Below, piece by piece: positions 8,994 to 17,224 of a stretch of DNA of 26,835 bases. The notes beneath the pieces are model-generated. The model was given only the letters and a program-made list of their open reading frames with translations, did no database searches and was not told the origin of the DNA. Both the position numbers and the translations under genes were made by a program. Within the stretch, counting starts at the first letter, position 1. Every line of letters begins with the position of its first letter. Source of the DNA: CAYVSF01 sp046482855 (GTDB lineage Bacteria > Bacteroidota > Bacteroidia > Bacteroidales > UBA12077); the NCBI GenBank assembly GCA_046482855.1, contig JAWOEH010000109.1, positions 1-26,835 of the forward strand, read 5' to 3'.

Positions 8994-10145
8994 TTAGCTG
9001 GGGGTTGAAAACTCTTCGGGTTGTTTTATCTCTACTGATGTTCCGTTGTTAACTTTGTTGTATCCGGATACAATCACTTTATTACCCGGTTTTAGCCCTT
9101 TTACTACAACGGTTTGGTTGTTATAAGAGCGACCTGCTTCTATGTACTGTTTGTGTGCTTTTGCTTCATTTCCCTCCGAAACTGTATACAGGTATTTTCC
9201 CTTTATATCTTCCTTAATAATAATGGAAGGTACTACCAGGGCCTGCTTTTTTTGGTAATCCATTACCTCAAGTAGGGCAAGCATGTTGGGTTTTATCCGC
9301 TCGCCGGGGTTGTTTATTTTCACCTCTACGGCAAATGTGCGACTATCCTGGTCGATTATCTGACCCAGTCGGGAAATGGGAACCTGCATTTTAATAGCCG
9401 GCAGTGCCGGAAATGTAACCACAACTTCATCGCCTACTTTTATTGCGTGTAAGAATTTTTCGGAAAGATTTCCTTCAATAGACATCTTATTCAAATTAAC
9501 AAGTTGTAAAACCGGCATACCCGGCGAAGCCATCTCTCCGGCTTGCACCGAAATGTTATCTACAATGCCGTTATAGGGTGCTTTAATTAAGGACATCTCT
9601 ATTTGTGAAAGGAGCATTTGTCGTTGACTTTCCAGACTTTCCTTATTGGTTTTAGCTTGCAGGTATTCCATTTCTGACCCAACCTCTTCCTGCCACAACT
9701 CCTTCTGTTTCTTAAAGGTGGTAGTTGCAAGGGCAAGCTGGCTCTCCACCTGATTCAGGTTGTTACGAATAACGGCTGTGCTAAGTGATACCAATAGGCT
9801 ACCCTTCTTAACCCGGTCGCCTTCCTGTACGTGTATTATTTTTACTTGTCCGCTGATTTCAGGACTAATGGCAGCACTATTCTCAGCTTCCACCAGCCCG
9901 TTAATCGTTACAAAATGGGAAAACAGGCTAGGTTTAATCGTATCGATGAAAACGGGTATGCGTGTTTTCTGGTCTTGCATTGTATCCAGGCTTGAAAGTT
10001 GTTCTTCCAGCAAGGTTATTTTCCCTTGAAGTGTTTGTACTTCTTTTTTATAGTCGGCAATTTCTTTGCTCAGTGATTCCTTCGTGGGCTTTTGGTGGCA
10101 ACTCATGGCCGACAAAAGCAGGAGGATAAATACCAGGTTTTTCAT
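8994..10145 (-). CDS. RND efflux periplasmic adaptor (membrane fusion lipoprotein)
   Basis: A 383-residue adaptor protein. It starts with a lipoprotein signal, MKNLVFILLLLSAMSC, with predicted lipidated C16. Residues about 24-55 form a heptad-rich coiled coil. The lipoyl/barrel half follows (IKPSLFSHFVTINGLVEAENSAAISPEISGQVKIIHVQEGDRVKKG), then an alpha-helical hairpin around residues 130-185, and the second lipoyl half (KAPYNGIVDNISVQAGEMASPG). The protein bridges the permease and the outer-membrane channel across the periplasm. The extra coiled coil before the first beta domain is not part of the minimal AcrA layout but is frequent in Bacteroidota adaptors. It lies 18 bases after the TolC-like gene and 11 bases before the permease gene. 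Confidence 0.93.
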   Translation of the reverse strand: MKNLVFILLLLSAMSCHQKPTKESLSKEIADYKKEVQTLQGKITLLEEQLSSLDTMQDQKTRIPVFIDTIKPSLFSHFVTINGLVEAENSAAISPEISGQVKIIHVQEGDRVKKGSLLVSLSTAVIRNNLNQVESQLALATTTFKKQKELWQEEVGSEMEYLQAKTNKESLESQRQMLLSQIEMSLIKAPYNGIVDNISVQAGEMASPGMPVLQLVNLNKMSIEGNLSEKFLHAIKVGDEVVVTFPALPAIKMQVPISRLGQIIDQDSRTFAVEVKINNPGERIKPNMLALLEVMDYQKKQALVVPSIIIKEDIKGKYLYTVSEGNEAKAHKQYIEAGRSYNNQTVVVKGLKPGNKVIVSGYNKVNNGTSVEIKQPEEFSTPS

Positions 10146-10163
10146 AGAGGTATTTTTTATTTG

Positions 10164-11531
10164 TTATAGCGTGTTTGTCAGTTTTTCCAGTGCTATTTTG
10201 GCATTTAAAGCTTCGGCAAGCGCTTGTGTGTATTGGGTATGAGCATCAAGGAAAGCCTGATTGGCCTGATTAAGTTCCATGCTGGAGGCAACTCCTTTTT
10301 GATGTTTGGTGAGGGTATGATCCAGGACTTCTTGAGCCAGAGCTTTGTTGCTCAGGCTGTTTTCTACTTTTTCCAACGCTGTAAGGTAATTGCTTCGCAG
10401 TTGCAACCACTGGGCCGGGAGCGTTTGTTCCAAAAACGCCAGATTGTTTTGGGCTTTCTGTAGTTTGAGCTCGCCCTGCTGAATCCTTGACCATCGTTGA
10501 CCACTGGCAAACAGGGGAACAGCTAATTGCACACCCAGCATGGAACTTTTAAACCACTTTTCGTCGGCACTAAAAGGAGTAAATTCGTTGCGCATGGCGT
10601 TGTATTGGTAATTATAAAATACCGACAACGTGGGTAACAATGCAGCTTTTTCTTTTTTAAGTTCCAGCAAGGCAATTTCTTTTTGGGTGCTTACCATTGC
10701 GTAGTCTACAGTGGCAGTAGTTTCTAATCTGGTGGAGAGAAGATTTGCTGTTTCTATTTTATCACTCAGGGCAGCAAGATCCTCAGTGAGGGTAACGGGC
10801 TGCTCTGGGTTTATCCCCAATTGGATTTTTAGCAGATACAGCAGGTAGTCGGCCTGCCTTTTGATGCTGCTGATGGAATTGGTCAGGCCATTTCGAGTAA
10901 CTTCCAATTTGGTGACTTCGGTCTTTTCTATGAAGCCTTTATTATATAATTGTTTTGCCTGGGAGAGTGTGGATTCCAGCGTTTCGACGTTCTGCTCCAA
11001 GGTTTCAAGGTTGCTTTTGGCCAGGGCTATGGCATGGTAGGTTGTAGCCACTGTAGCCCGGGTTTCCAAACGGGTTTTTTTCAGCTGGTTGCCGGAAAGT
11101 TGTTTGTATACTTTTGCTGCCTGAAGACCAACAAAATAGGTGCCATCAAATACCAGTTGATTCAGCGTAACCGCTCCTGAGAAATTGTGCTGTGTGCCAA
11201 ATTGAACCTCCACGAATTCGCCCTCTTCACCACCAAAAATGATGGCCGGGAGCAGTTGGGTGGCAAGACTCAGGTTATTATTATAGCTGCCCGATAGGTT
11301 GGCTTGAGGCAACCCAATGGTTGTGGTTTCCCATACTTTTTTGTCAGCAATGGCCACGTCTATTCGGGCATTCTTCACATTGGTGTTGTTTTCAGCGGCA
11401 TAGTCCATGGCCTCTTGCAGGCTTAAGCTCAGTGGGGTGTTTTTCGTATCCTGGGCGGTTGCCAATAGTGTTGCCAGAAGCAGCAGCATGAATGCCGAAA
11501 GGAGCCCTTTTTTATTTGTTCTATTTTGCAT
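10164..11531 (-). CDS. TolC family outer-membrane efflux protein
   Basis: A 455-residue protein with a signal peptide (hydrophobic segment about residues 9-25, ending ATAQ). The mature part has the two-repeat TolC/OEP layout, rich in long amphipathic helices: LSLQEAMDYAAENNTNVKNARIDVAIADKKV at the start of the first repeat and a matching helix pair in the second half (ALEKVENSLSNKALAQEVLDHT). The protein should form the trimeric channel of the tripartite pump, the exit duct for the adaptor and permease encoded just downstream. Its ATG (11529-11531) lies only 6 bases after the tetR stop, so the genes are co-transcribed. Family call is strong. Confidence 0.93.
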   Translation of the reverse strand: MQNRTNKKGLLSAFMLLLLATLLATAQDTKNTPLSLSLQEAMDYAAENNTNVKNARIDVAIADKKVWETTTIGLPQANLSGSYNNNLSLATQLLPAIIFGGEEGEFVEVQFGTQHNFSGAVTLNQLVFDGTYFVGLQAAKVYKQLSGNQLKKTRLETRATVATTYHAIALAKSNLETLEQNVETLESTLSQAKQLYNKGFIEKTEVTKLEVTRNGLTNSISSIKRQADYLLYLLKIQLGINPEQPVTLTEDLAALSDKIETANLLSTRLETTATVDYAMVSTQKEIALLELKKEKAALLPTLSVFYNYQYNAMRNEFTPFSADEKWFKSSMLGVQLAVPLFASGQRWSRIQQGELKLQKAQNNLAFLEQTLPAQWLQLRSNYLTALEKVENSLSNKALAQEVLDHTLTKHQKGVASSMELNQANQAFLDAHTQYTQALAEALNAKIALEKLTNTL

Positions 11532-11537
11532 AGGTTA

Positions 11538-12178
11538 TCAAGCTGTTTTAGGTGTACTTGACTCAGGTGCCGGGGATGTTGCTAAATGCTCTGCCAGGCA
11601 TCGCCTCCCTTTTTCCGAAGCCATGCCTCGTATATGGTAAATAATCAGTTGTTTGTATAGAATGGACGGGGTTGTTTCCTTTTCCGTCAGAAAATCATTG
11701 GTAAGTAAGTGCTTTAGTGAAAAGACGAAGTAATGCGTAATCAGCGATACATTGAAGGAGTTGACGTATAAACCCTCTTGTATACCCTTGTTGATATTGT
11801 TTGCTATCTCCTTTGTAAGATGTTCCTGAAAGGCGTTTTTGTTTCTATGGGAGAGATAGGGATAGAGGTTGCGCAGATCACGCAGCATGGGCTGTGAAAA
11901 CTCCTGAAAAAAGAGGACAGCAATTCAGTAACTTTTACCAGTTTTTCGATGGCATTCCTGTTTTCTTTGGCGAGTGTTGAAAAAGCTTCCCTGTTTTTTG
12001 CAAAATGGTATTGGAACAACGCATCTACCATTTGCTCCTTGCTATGGAAATAGTTGTATAGCGATTTTTTCGACAAGCCTATATGCCTTGCTACCGCCTC
12101 CATCGTTAGGGTTTTAATACCATGGTCTTTATAAAGACGGGAGATCTTCCCCAGATATATGCGTTTTTTATCTTCCAT
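11538..12178 (-). pseudogene. TetR/AcrR-family regulator, frameshifted at an A6 tract
   Basis: Two overlapping reading frames together make one TetR regulator. The first (12178 down to the frame change) begins MEDKKRIYLGKISRLYKDHG and carries the DNA-binding helix-turn-helix, about residues 22-47 (LTMEAVARHIGLSKKSLYNYF). The second continues after the frame change with EFSQPMLRDLRNLYPYLSH and gives the ligand-binding helices up to the stop at 11538-11540. The change falls at six A's on the plus strand (11907-11912; T's in the coding strand). With seven the gene would read SFFQEFSQPMLRD and give one protein of about 213 residues. As written, the first frame ends at 11804 after 124 residues and would lack most of the effector domain. 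It lies 6 bases before tolC and is followed upstream by a palindromic operator candidate. A single-base sequencing error in the homopolymer cannot be excluded, nor can slippage-based switching. Confidence 0.85.
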
Positions 12179-12181
12179 ATT

Positions 12182-12211
12182 TTTACACTGTAGCCACTAA
12201 AACAGTGTAAA
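12182..12211. promoter_or_regulatory. Inverted repeat, likely operator of the TetR regulator
   Basis: TTTACACTGT (12182-12191) and ACAGTGTAAA (12202-12211) are perfect 10-base inverted arms around a 10-base spacer. The site begins 3 bases upstream of the tetR ATG (12176-12178). Position, symmetry and size fit a TetR-family autoregulatory operator that would control the whole efflux operon. No other inverted repeat of this quality lies nearby. Confidence 0.65.
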
Positions 12212-12258
12212 TGAGGAGAAAGTTCTCGTTTTTGTGTTAATTCTTCAAAAAGAGAAAG

Positions 12259-12288
12259 AAAAAAAGCCCCTGCTGATTGCAGAGGCTT
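12259..12288 (-). terminator. Intrinsic terminator after the C1 peptidase gene
   Basis: On the minus strand, AAGCCTCTGC and GCAGGGGCTT pair over 10 bases (one T-G wobble) around the loop AATCA, followed directly by a run of T's. It lies 27 bases past the peptidase stop and separates that unit from the tetR efflux operon. Confidence 0.85.
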
Positions 12289-12314
12289 GTATTACGGAGT
12301 GTTATTTTCTTATT

Positions 12315-13421
12315 TTATTGAATCTTTTTTGTTATGTGTTCGGGAATAGCATCTTTGTGTACCATGATGGCAACAGTACTAAGCTTCATATAGGCTTCCG
12401 ACATATAAAGAAAGCCGTTAAAATCGTTTGAATCCCCGCCCCAGGAGTTTTTGGTTTTGAAGTAGAGGGTTTCGTTTTGGTCTTTAAATAATCCAGTAAG
12501 GTGCATCAGATGATCATCAGTAGTAGCGTGGTTATTGAACATCTTTTGGCGGTAGTTGGCATCGATGTTTTTCTCTTCAATCGGCTCCTTATCGAACTCG
12601 GCCTCTGCATCGGCAGGAACAACAGCAACACCGGCTTTATGGGAAAACCCTTTATGGCTAACATCGCCATCCCAAACTACCGAATACCCCTTTTTCAGGC
12701 TATATTCCATCACTTCCATGAGTTCATCAAGGGGTAGGTTATAGTAGGCATCATTTGACCAATTGTCGGGCACTTCCAAAATTACGGGTTCGTAATAAGG
12801 GTGATGGGTATAAGAGGTAAGTTCAACATAGTCTTCAGGATTAAAGTCGGTACTCTCCATGTAGCTTGTTGGGGTGTACTCTTCACCCTGGAAGGTAAAG
12901 GTGGCGGGTTCTTCGCCCAAATAGGCCGCTAATGCTGCTTCGAAGGCAGGTTCCCAGGCTGTGCTGAGTGTGCGTGAACGGCTTGCCAACAACCCATCCA
13001 ACATATGGCTTAATACTGAAACCATTTCGGAATGATTGTGTTGCTCACTGTCATAGCGAATGCCTGAATAAGCAGCTTCAGGAACAAATCCATGGTCAAC
13101 AATTTCGTTCATTACATCGTGTGCCTGCCCGCCTTGGCTGAAGTTGCCTTTGCCATGGTATCGGACGTAATCCCTGGCTTTTTGCTCGTACGCTTTTTTT
13201 ACAATAAACATTTCGGAAAGATCTACTTCCGCTTGTCCCATACGAATGAGTTCGGTTTCAATAAACGAAACCGTGCTATAACACCAGCAGGTACCCGTTC
13301 GATCCTGACTTTTAACGGTACTGGTTTCGATATCGTGAATCGGCAGAAATGCATAATTGTTCTGCGCGTTTAGCGCAACGGCCATCACGAGGGCCGCACT
13401 AAGAATGAGAAGTCGTTTCAT
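12315..13421 (-). CDS. Exported papain-like C1 peptidase (bleomycin hydrolase/PepC-like)
   Basis: A 368-residue protein with a signal peptide (residues 1-20, MKRLLILSAALVMAVALNAQ) and a papain-fold catalytic core. The oxyanion Gln is Q39 and the catalytic Cys is C45 in SQDRTGTCWCYST, six residues apart as in papain. The catalytic His is H304 (TDDHLMHLTG) and the Asn N325 (KTKNSWGG). The long middle region and the HLMHLTG and KNSWG context resemble the C1B aminopeptidase C/bleomycin hydrolase group, but those enzymes are cytosolic; here the signal peptide implies a periplasmic or surface place. Substrate unknown. The proposed ATG at 13421 lies inside the DUF502 gene with a 23-base overlap, so the two are probably translated from one message. 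An intrinsic terminator follows. Confidence 0.9.
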   Translation of the reverse strand: MKRLLILSAALVMAVALNAQNNYAFLPIHDIETSTVKSQDRTGTCWCYSTVSFIETELIRMGQAEVDLSEMFIVKKAYEQKARDYVRYHGKGNFSQGGQAHDVMNEIVDHGFVPEAAYSGIRYDSEQHNHSEMVSVLSHMLDGLLASRSRTLSTAWEPAFEAALAAYLGEEPATFTFQGEEYTPTSYMESTDFNPEDYVELTSYTHHPYYEPVILEVPDNWSNDAYYNLPLDELMEVMEYSLKKGYSVVWDGDVSHKGFSHKAGVAVVPADAEAEFDKEPIEEKNIDANYRQKMFNNHATTDDHLMHLTGLFKDQNETLYFKTKNSWGGDSNDFNGFLYMSEAYMKLSTVAIMVHKDAIPEHITKKIQ

Positions 13422-14010
13422 CGTCTTTGTCTGATTTTAAGGTTATATTCGTTACGCCTCCGCTTACGATGAACTTCATTACATCGGAAGCAGCTGCATT
13501 GATTTTTTTCACTTGTGCGGCCGGAACGATAAACATCTCGCCCGAAAAGTTATAGGAATGTGGAAAGTAAACGGCTACTTTTTTCCCTTCAATGCCTATG
13601 TGGCTGACATCTTCCTGAGTTAAAAAGCCCATTTTTTCCAAATCGGAAACAGGATTTACTGTCACCAATACCGGGGTATTGAACTTCCGTTCTTTGCCCA
13701 CGAAGGCTGACAGCAGATCTTTGATGGAGCTGTATATTACTTTTACCAATGGGGCTTTTGCCAATAGCTTATTGGTAAAGTATTTTATGGGTTGCGCAAT
13801 AATGCTTTTGCCCATATACCCCAGGAAGGCAACTAACAGAAATACAAGAATTAGTCCTAAACCCGGAATGTGAAAGTTCAGCCATTTTTTTGTGAGAGGT
13901 ACAAACAGGCCGTCCAGGTAAATAAATAAGGTATAAAGAATGAAAAATGTAACACCTAATGGAGCAATGTAGATAAGGCCTTGGAAAAAGTAGGAAAGTA
14001 GTCGTTTCAC
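13399..14010 (-). CDS. DUF502 family membrane protein
   Basis: A 203-residue protein with two membrane segments (about residues 10-31, FFQGLIYIAPLGVTFFILYTLF, and 49-66, LGLILVFLLVAFLGYMGK), then a soluble domain. Sequence landmarks of DUF502 are the segment PLVKVIYSSIKDLLSAF and the later VAVYFPHSYNFSGEMFIVPAAQV. The biochemical role of the family is unknown. The gene overlaps the start of the following peptidase gene by 23 bases. Both proteins begin MKRLL, but their later sequences are unrelated. No convincing -7 box was found in the 119 bases upstream. Confidence 0.85.
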   Translation of the reverse strand: MKRLLSYFFQGLIYIAPLGVTFFILYTLFIYLDGLFVPLTKKWLNFHIPGLGLILVFLLVAFLGYMGKSIIAQPIKYFTNKLLAKAPLVKVIYSSIKDLLSAFVGKERKFNTPVLVTVNPVSDLEKMGFLTQEDVSHIGIEGKKVAVYFPHSYNFSGEMFIVPAAQVKKINAAASDVMKFIVSGGVTNITLKSDKDDETTSHS

Positions 14011-14129
14011 AGCAGTGGGGTTTTGTTAACGGTTTATACTAATAGCATATTCATACCTAAAGGTTACACACACGTAAACGGCCTTCAATCTTTGGATCTT
14101 TATTATAGACCGTTAGTGAGAGAAAAAGA

Positions 14130-14504
14130 TTAATTTGGGTGGGGTTCTTCTTCAATTTGTTTCCGTATTTTTTGTGTGAGCTTGTTGTATACCAATTGAT
14201 ACGATTCGTCGATCCATCTATAGAGCTCCGCATCTCCCGGAACAGGGGAGCTATATAAAGAGGTGGTATTCCAGTGTTTCTTATGCATATGATAGCCTGG
14301 TGTTACTGTTCCCGGGTAGGATTCACGTTGCCGGACAGCGTCTTCGGGAGTGGCTTTTAGGGTTATGGCAAACGGATCTTCCAAATCGGTTAAGGCGAAC
14401 ATTTTGCCTCCCACCTTAAAGACCAATGTATTCTCGTCGAAAGGTAAACTCTCAGTAACGCCGGGTTTTTTCAGGCAATAGGTTCGGAAGGTTTCGATAT
14501 CCAT
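14130..14504 (-). CDS. MmcQ/YjbR family protein
   Basis: A 124-residue protein of the YjbR/CyaY-like fold. The family pattern is visible: MDIETFRTYCLKKPGVTESLPF at the start, LVFKVGGKMFALTDLEDP in the middle, and the end of the conserved core in GYHMHKKHWNTTSL. Some members bind DNA, others have no known role. It is the third gene of an apparent yraN, UpxY-like, yjbR-like unit, with 12 bases between it and the antiterminator gene. Cytosolic; no signal or membrane segment. Confidence 0.88.
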   Translation of the reverse strand: MDIETFRTYCLKKPGVTESLPFDENTLVFKVGGKMFALTDLEDPFAITLKATPEDAVRQRESYPGTVTPGYHMHKKHWNTTSLYSSPVPGDAELYRWIDESYQLVYNKLTQKIRKQIEEEPHPN

Positions 14505-14516
14505 CAGTAGCCAATT

Positions 14517-15032
14517 TTAATGGGTTTGAAGTTTATTTAGAAACGCAGGATGAATGTGGACAAGGATGTTTTGCTGAATGGATTCCAGGCGAATGAGCAC
14601 CTTTTTTTGGTTCACATGTTCAACCAATTCTCCTTTCAACCCTTTTAACTTTCCACGTGAAACCTCTACCTTTTCTCCTTTAACAAAATGCTCAACTGAC
14701 ACCTCGAAGGGAGCATCGGAATCAATCAGGAGTTTCAAAGCGTTGATTTGTGATTCAGGAATGGCTTCGGGCTCTCCCCGAAATTTTACAGCCCACACAA
14801 CCCCGGGGGTTTGGACGGCAAACAGCAGATCTTTCCGTTGTACATGAACAAAAATATAGGAGCGAATGAGCGGTTCTTCCACCCATTTTTTTCTGTCGCT
14901 CCACTGTTTAAGTTTTTTTTCCAGCGGCAGATAGGCTTCCATTCCTTTTTCCTGCAGCCAGTCATATACCCGTTTTTCGGCCCTCGATTTGGTGTAGAGG
15001 GCAAACCATTGCTTCTGCTTTGAATCTGTCAT
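14517..15032 (-). CDS. UpxY/NusG-like transcription antiterminator
   Basis: About 171 residues if started at the ATG at 15030-15032; a GTG 60 bases earlier is open but would run upstream to within 7 bases of yraN. The N-terminal NGN domain is clear (KQWFALYTKSRAEKRVYDWL and later EEPLIRSYIFVHV), and a KOW motif lies near the C-terminus (FVKGEKVEVSRGKLKGLKGELVEHV). NusG paralogs of this size in Bacteroidota, the UpxY group, act on individual polysaccharide operons by preventing early termination; here no capsule operon is adjacent. The gene sits between yraN and a yjbR-like gene on the same strand. It could instead be a general NusG paralog; the main nusG, normally beside secE and ribosomal genes, is not in this window. 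Confidence 0.85.
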   Translation of the reverse strand: MTDSKQKQWFALYTKSRAEKRVYDWLQEKGMEAYLPLEKKLKQWSDRKKWVEEPLIRSYIFVHVQRKDLLFAVQTPGVVWAVKFRGEPEAIPESQINALKLLIDSDAPFEVSVEHFVKGEKVEVSRGKLKGLKGELVEHVNQKKVLIRLESIQQNILVHIHPAFLNKLQTH

Positions 15033-15098
15033 ATGGGCAGCCACTATTTTTAACAAATATAGCTTTTTACGGGGGCCGACACAACGTTGCACTGCTCT

Positions 15099-15464
15099 TT
15101 ATAGCTCAATAGGATGAAAAGCGTCCTGAATGTGCTCCAGCTTTTTTTGTTGTTTGTCCAACAAAACACTAATTACATCAAAACGAACTTCGTTTTCCAG
15201 TTGATACGTGTCCATGTAAGCCTGGGTGGCTTCTGTAATATTACGCTGCTTTTTGAGGGTAACTGCATCCTGGGGACGCTCATAAGCTTCGTTGGCGCGG
15301 GTTTTTACCTCCACAACAATCAAGAGGTTATCCTTTTGGCACACAATATCCAACTCTTTATGATTCCAAATCCAATTGCGATGCAAGATGCGGTAGCCGT
15401 GCTTTCGCAAATGTGCGGTAGCTATCTCCTCCCCTTTTGCTCCTAGTACTTTATCTGAAGCCAT
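15099..15464 (-). CDS. yraN: YraN family endonuclease-like protein
   Basis: A 121-residue protein of the UPF0102/YraN family. The nuclease-fold core is clear: GAKGEEIATAHLRKHGYRIL, then WNHKELDIVCQKDNLLIVVEVKTR, with the ELD and EVK residues at the places of the metal-binding acidic residues and lysine. YraN proteins are widespread and linked to DNA or Holliday-junction handling, but the role is not settled. It is the first gene of a three-gene unit, followed by the UpxY-like antiterminator, with 66 bases between its stop and the chosen ATG. It diverges from the exported protein at 15549. Confidence 0.9.
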   Translation of the reverse strand: MASDKVLGAKGEEIATAHLRKHGYRILHRNWIWNHKELDIVCQKDNLLIVVEVKTRANEAYERPQDAVTLKKQRNITEATQAYMDTYQLENEVRFDVISVLLDKQQKKLEHIQDAFHPIEL

Positions 15465-15500
15465 TCGTCAAAATTTTGATTCCTTTTTACAACCTTTTTG

Positions 15501-15508
15501 TAATTTTG
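15501..15508 (+). promoter_or_regulatory. -7 promoter box for the exported protein gene at 15549
   Basis: TAATTTTG matches TAnnTTTG exactly, 40 bases before the ATG at 15549. A TTTTG at 15474-15478 lies 22 bases upstream of it, close to the usual -33 position. Confidence 0.5.
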
Positions 15509-15548
15509 CTGTCAAGGTTTTAGGGTTTAATTTAGGGAATTTTAGGGT

Positions 15549-16184
15549 ATGATTCAATTTATTTTTGGGGTATTGTTTCTGTTTCAACCAACAGAAATGG
15601 ATACGGCGCAGGTGTTTGAGGGGACTATTCGCTTAAAACAATCTTCGAAGTATAATACGTATTATTTCGATTATTACATTAAAGATCAACAGGTTCGAGT
15701 TGATAAATCCGCTAAAGGCGGACAGGTTATGGGTTCCTATATTGTGGACATGGAGCAGCTAGCGATATTTGCCATCGATCATGGAAAGCAGCTGTATTCA
15801 CGACAAATACCGATGGATCTGCACTTGTCAAAAAAGGATGTCGAGGTTATTAAGAGTAAGAACACCAAAGAGATTGATGGCTACACCTGCTACCAATGGC
15901 GTGTACGTAACCGGAAAAACAACACCGAGTTTGCCTTCTGGGTGACCAATGAGGTGCCCCATTTTCAGTATGATGTGCTGGGCGATTTGTTGAAAGACAT
16001 CGATAAAGCACACTATTATTATAGCCTTATTCCGGATAAGCAAAATTATATGCCTCTGGAGGCTGTGGAGCGCAATCTTGTTCGTAAGGAACGTTTCAGG
16101 AGTGAAGTAGTTAAGATCCATGAGCACATGCTGAGTGAATCCTTGTTTATCATTCCGGGGAGTTATCGACTTTTGGATAGGTAG
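15549..16184 (+). CDS. Exported protein of unknown function, DUF4412-like
   Basis: A 211-residue protein. The N-terminus MIQFIFGVLFLFQPTE is short and hydrophobic and may be a signal peptide. The body is rich in beta-strand patterns and contains a KEIDGYTCYQWRV segment near residue 112. That segment and the VFEGTIRLKQ start resemble DUF4412 and related lipoprotein-like periplasmic proteins, which often have a beta-sheet shell with an IDGY-C hallmark. The function is unknown. It is preceded by an exact -7 box and followed immediately by the 1.9 kb repeat mosaic. The assignment to DUF4412 is a resemblance by eye only. Confidence 0.72.
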   Translation: MIQFIFGVLFLFQPTEMDTAQVFEGTIRLKQSSKYNTYYFDYYIKDQQVRVDKSAKGGQVMGSYIVDMEQLAIFAIDHGKQLYSRQIPMDLHLSKKDVEVIKSKNTKEIDGYTCYQWRVRNRKNNTEFAFWVTNEVPHFQYDVLGDLLKDIDKAHYYYSLIPDKQNYMPLEAVERNLVRKERFRSEVVKIHEHMLSESLFIIPGSYRLLDR

Positions 16185-16446
16185 CGGTTAGAGTTCTGTT
16201 TGTAAGCTTTTTTTTAGCTGTTATTAATCGGTGCATTCTATTCTTATTTATCGTCACTAGAGTTTGAGCGTTTCGTGTTCTTCAGGCCTGCTTGTCCGAG
16301 GCCTACAGGCACTCGCAGGCAGGGATGGTTCGTGTAACTCCTTTCAAGCTATGACCATAATGTCGCTTTTTCGGGACTCAGGCTTTTGATTTGTGCTAAA
16401 CGCTACAATAATATCGTCTCTTAGTCTCCATTATCCTTTCAGCTCT

Positions 16447-16480
16447 CTCGCCTGCCTACCGACAGGCAGGCTCAGGCGAG
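16447..16480. repeat. Nested palindrome CTCGCCTG...CAGGCGAG
   Basis: CTCGCCTG (16447-16454) and CAGGCGAG (16473-16480) are an 8-base inverted pair enclosing an inner CCTGCC / GGCAGG pair. It belongs to the CCTGCC-type hairpin family of this mosaic. Confidence 0.7.
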
Positions 16481-16540
16481 TTCCCTTCGTAACTCTCTCA
16501 CCTAATTGCTTTAATCCCTAACTTCGCCTTCTTCTCTATA

Positions 16541-16598
16541 GTAACACAAAGTATCTCAAAGGAAACGCTATGTTTCACAAAGGAACTCGTAGTGTAAC
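16541..16598. repeat. Dispersed repeat R1, copy A (diverged)
   Basis: A 58-base copy of R1 (starts GTAACACAAAGTATCTCAAA, contains GGAAACGCTA, ends with a CGTAGTGTAAC tail). It differs from the copies at 17016 and 25758 by several substitutions and short indels. Confidence 0.8.
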
Positions 16599-16920
16599 TT
16601 TGTGTGCACTTGGTGGTACTTTGTGTAACTTCTTTTTATAGAATACCGCTCAAGTCTCTTCGGTCGTTATTGCTTATTTCTTCAACCCCATGCACCACCC
16701 TTCAATTCTTCAGATAAATCGGTACAGGCTCTAAAGAGACCCAGCTCGCGTCTTTATATCTGCGCGTTGGGTGCCCCCTGCCTACCCTGCCTGTCTCGCT
16801 TCAGGCGATGGCCTTCGGCAGACAAGCCTGCCTGGCGTATAGCACAGCCACTCTTTTAGCAGACAGGAACAAAATAGAGCTATCAAATTCACCCTCCGGT
16901 CTTCGACCACCTATGGCAGG

Positions 16921-16962
16921 GAGGACAACAAATGCATGATTTTGCATGGTAATGTCCCCCTA
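16921..16962. repeat. Dispersed repeat R5, copy 1
   Basis: Begins GAGGACAACAAATGC and continues through TTTTGCATGG to CCCCCTA. A second copy lies at 17989-18029; the ends match while the central 4 and 5-6 bases differ. Confidence 0.65.
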
Positions 16963-17015
16963 TGAGGGGGATAAAAGGGGGTGGAATAGTCGCAAGGTTC
17001 GCATTCTTCCTTATA

Positions 17016-17072
17016 GTAACACAAAGTATCTCAAAGGAAACGCTAAGTTTCACAAAGTTCTCGTAGTGTTAC
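17016..17072. repeat. Dispersed repeat R1, copy B
   Basis: A 57-base copy starting GTAACACAAAGTATCTCAAA and ending TTCTCGTAGTGTTAC. It differs from copy C (25758-25814) at one base of 57. Confidence 0.9.
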
Positions 17073-17224
17073 CCTACCTTCGGTTTACCTGCCGATAGGC
17101 ATGGCAGGCAGGTTTGTGCGTATTTTGTGATACCCTGCCGAAATCAAGTTTACTTGCCGTAGGTAAGCTGAAGTCGCATGCCTACTCTCAGAAAGTTCAT
17201 TCAGAACTCAAAGGGAAAAAGCCC

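Noticed and set aside
14517..15092. GTG start 60 bases upstream of the chosen UpxY-like start
   Set aside because: The extra residues do not fit the NGN N-terminus, and the ATG at 15030-15032 gives the usual MTDSKQKQWFALYTKS start.
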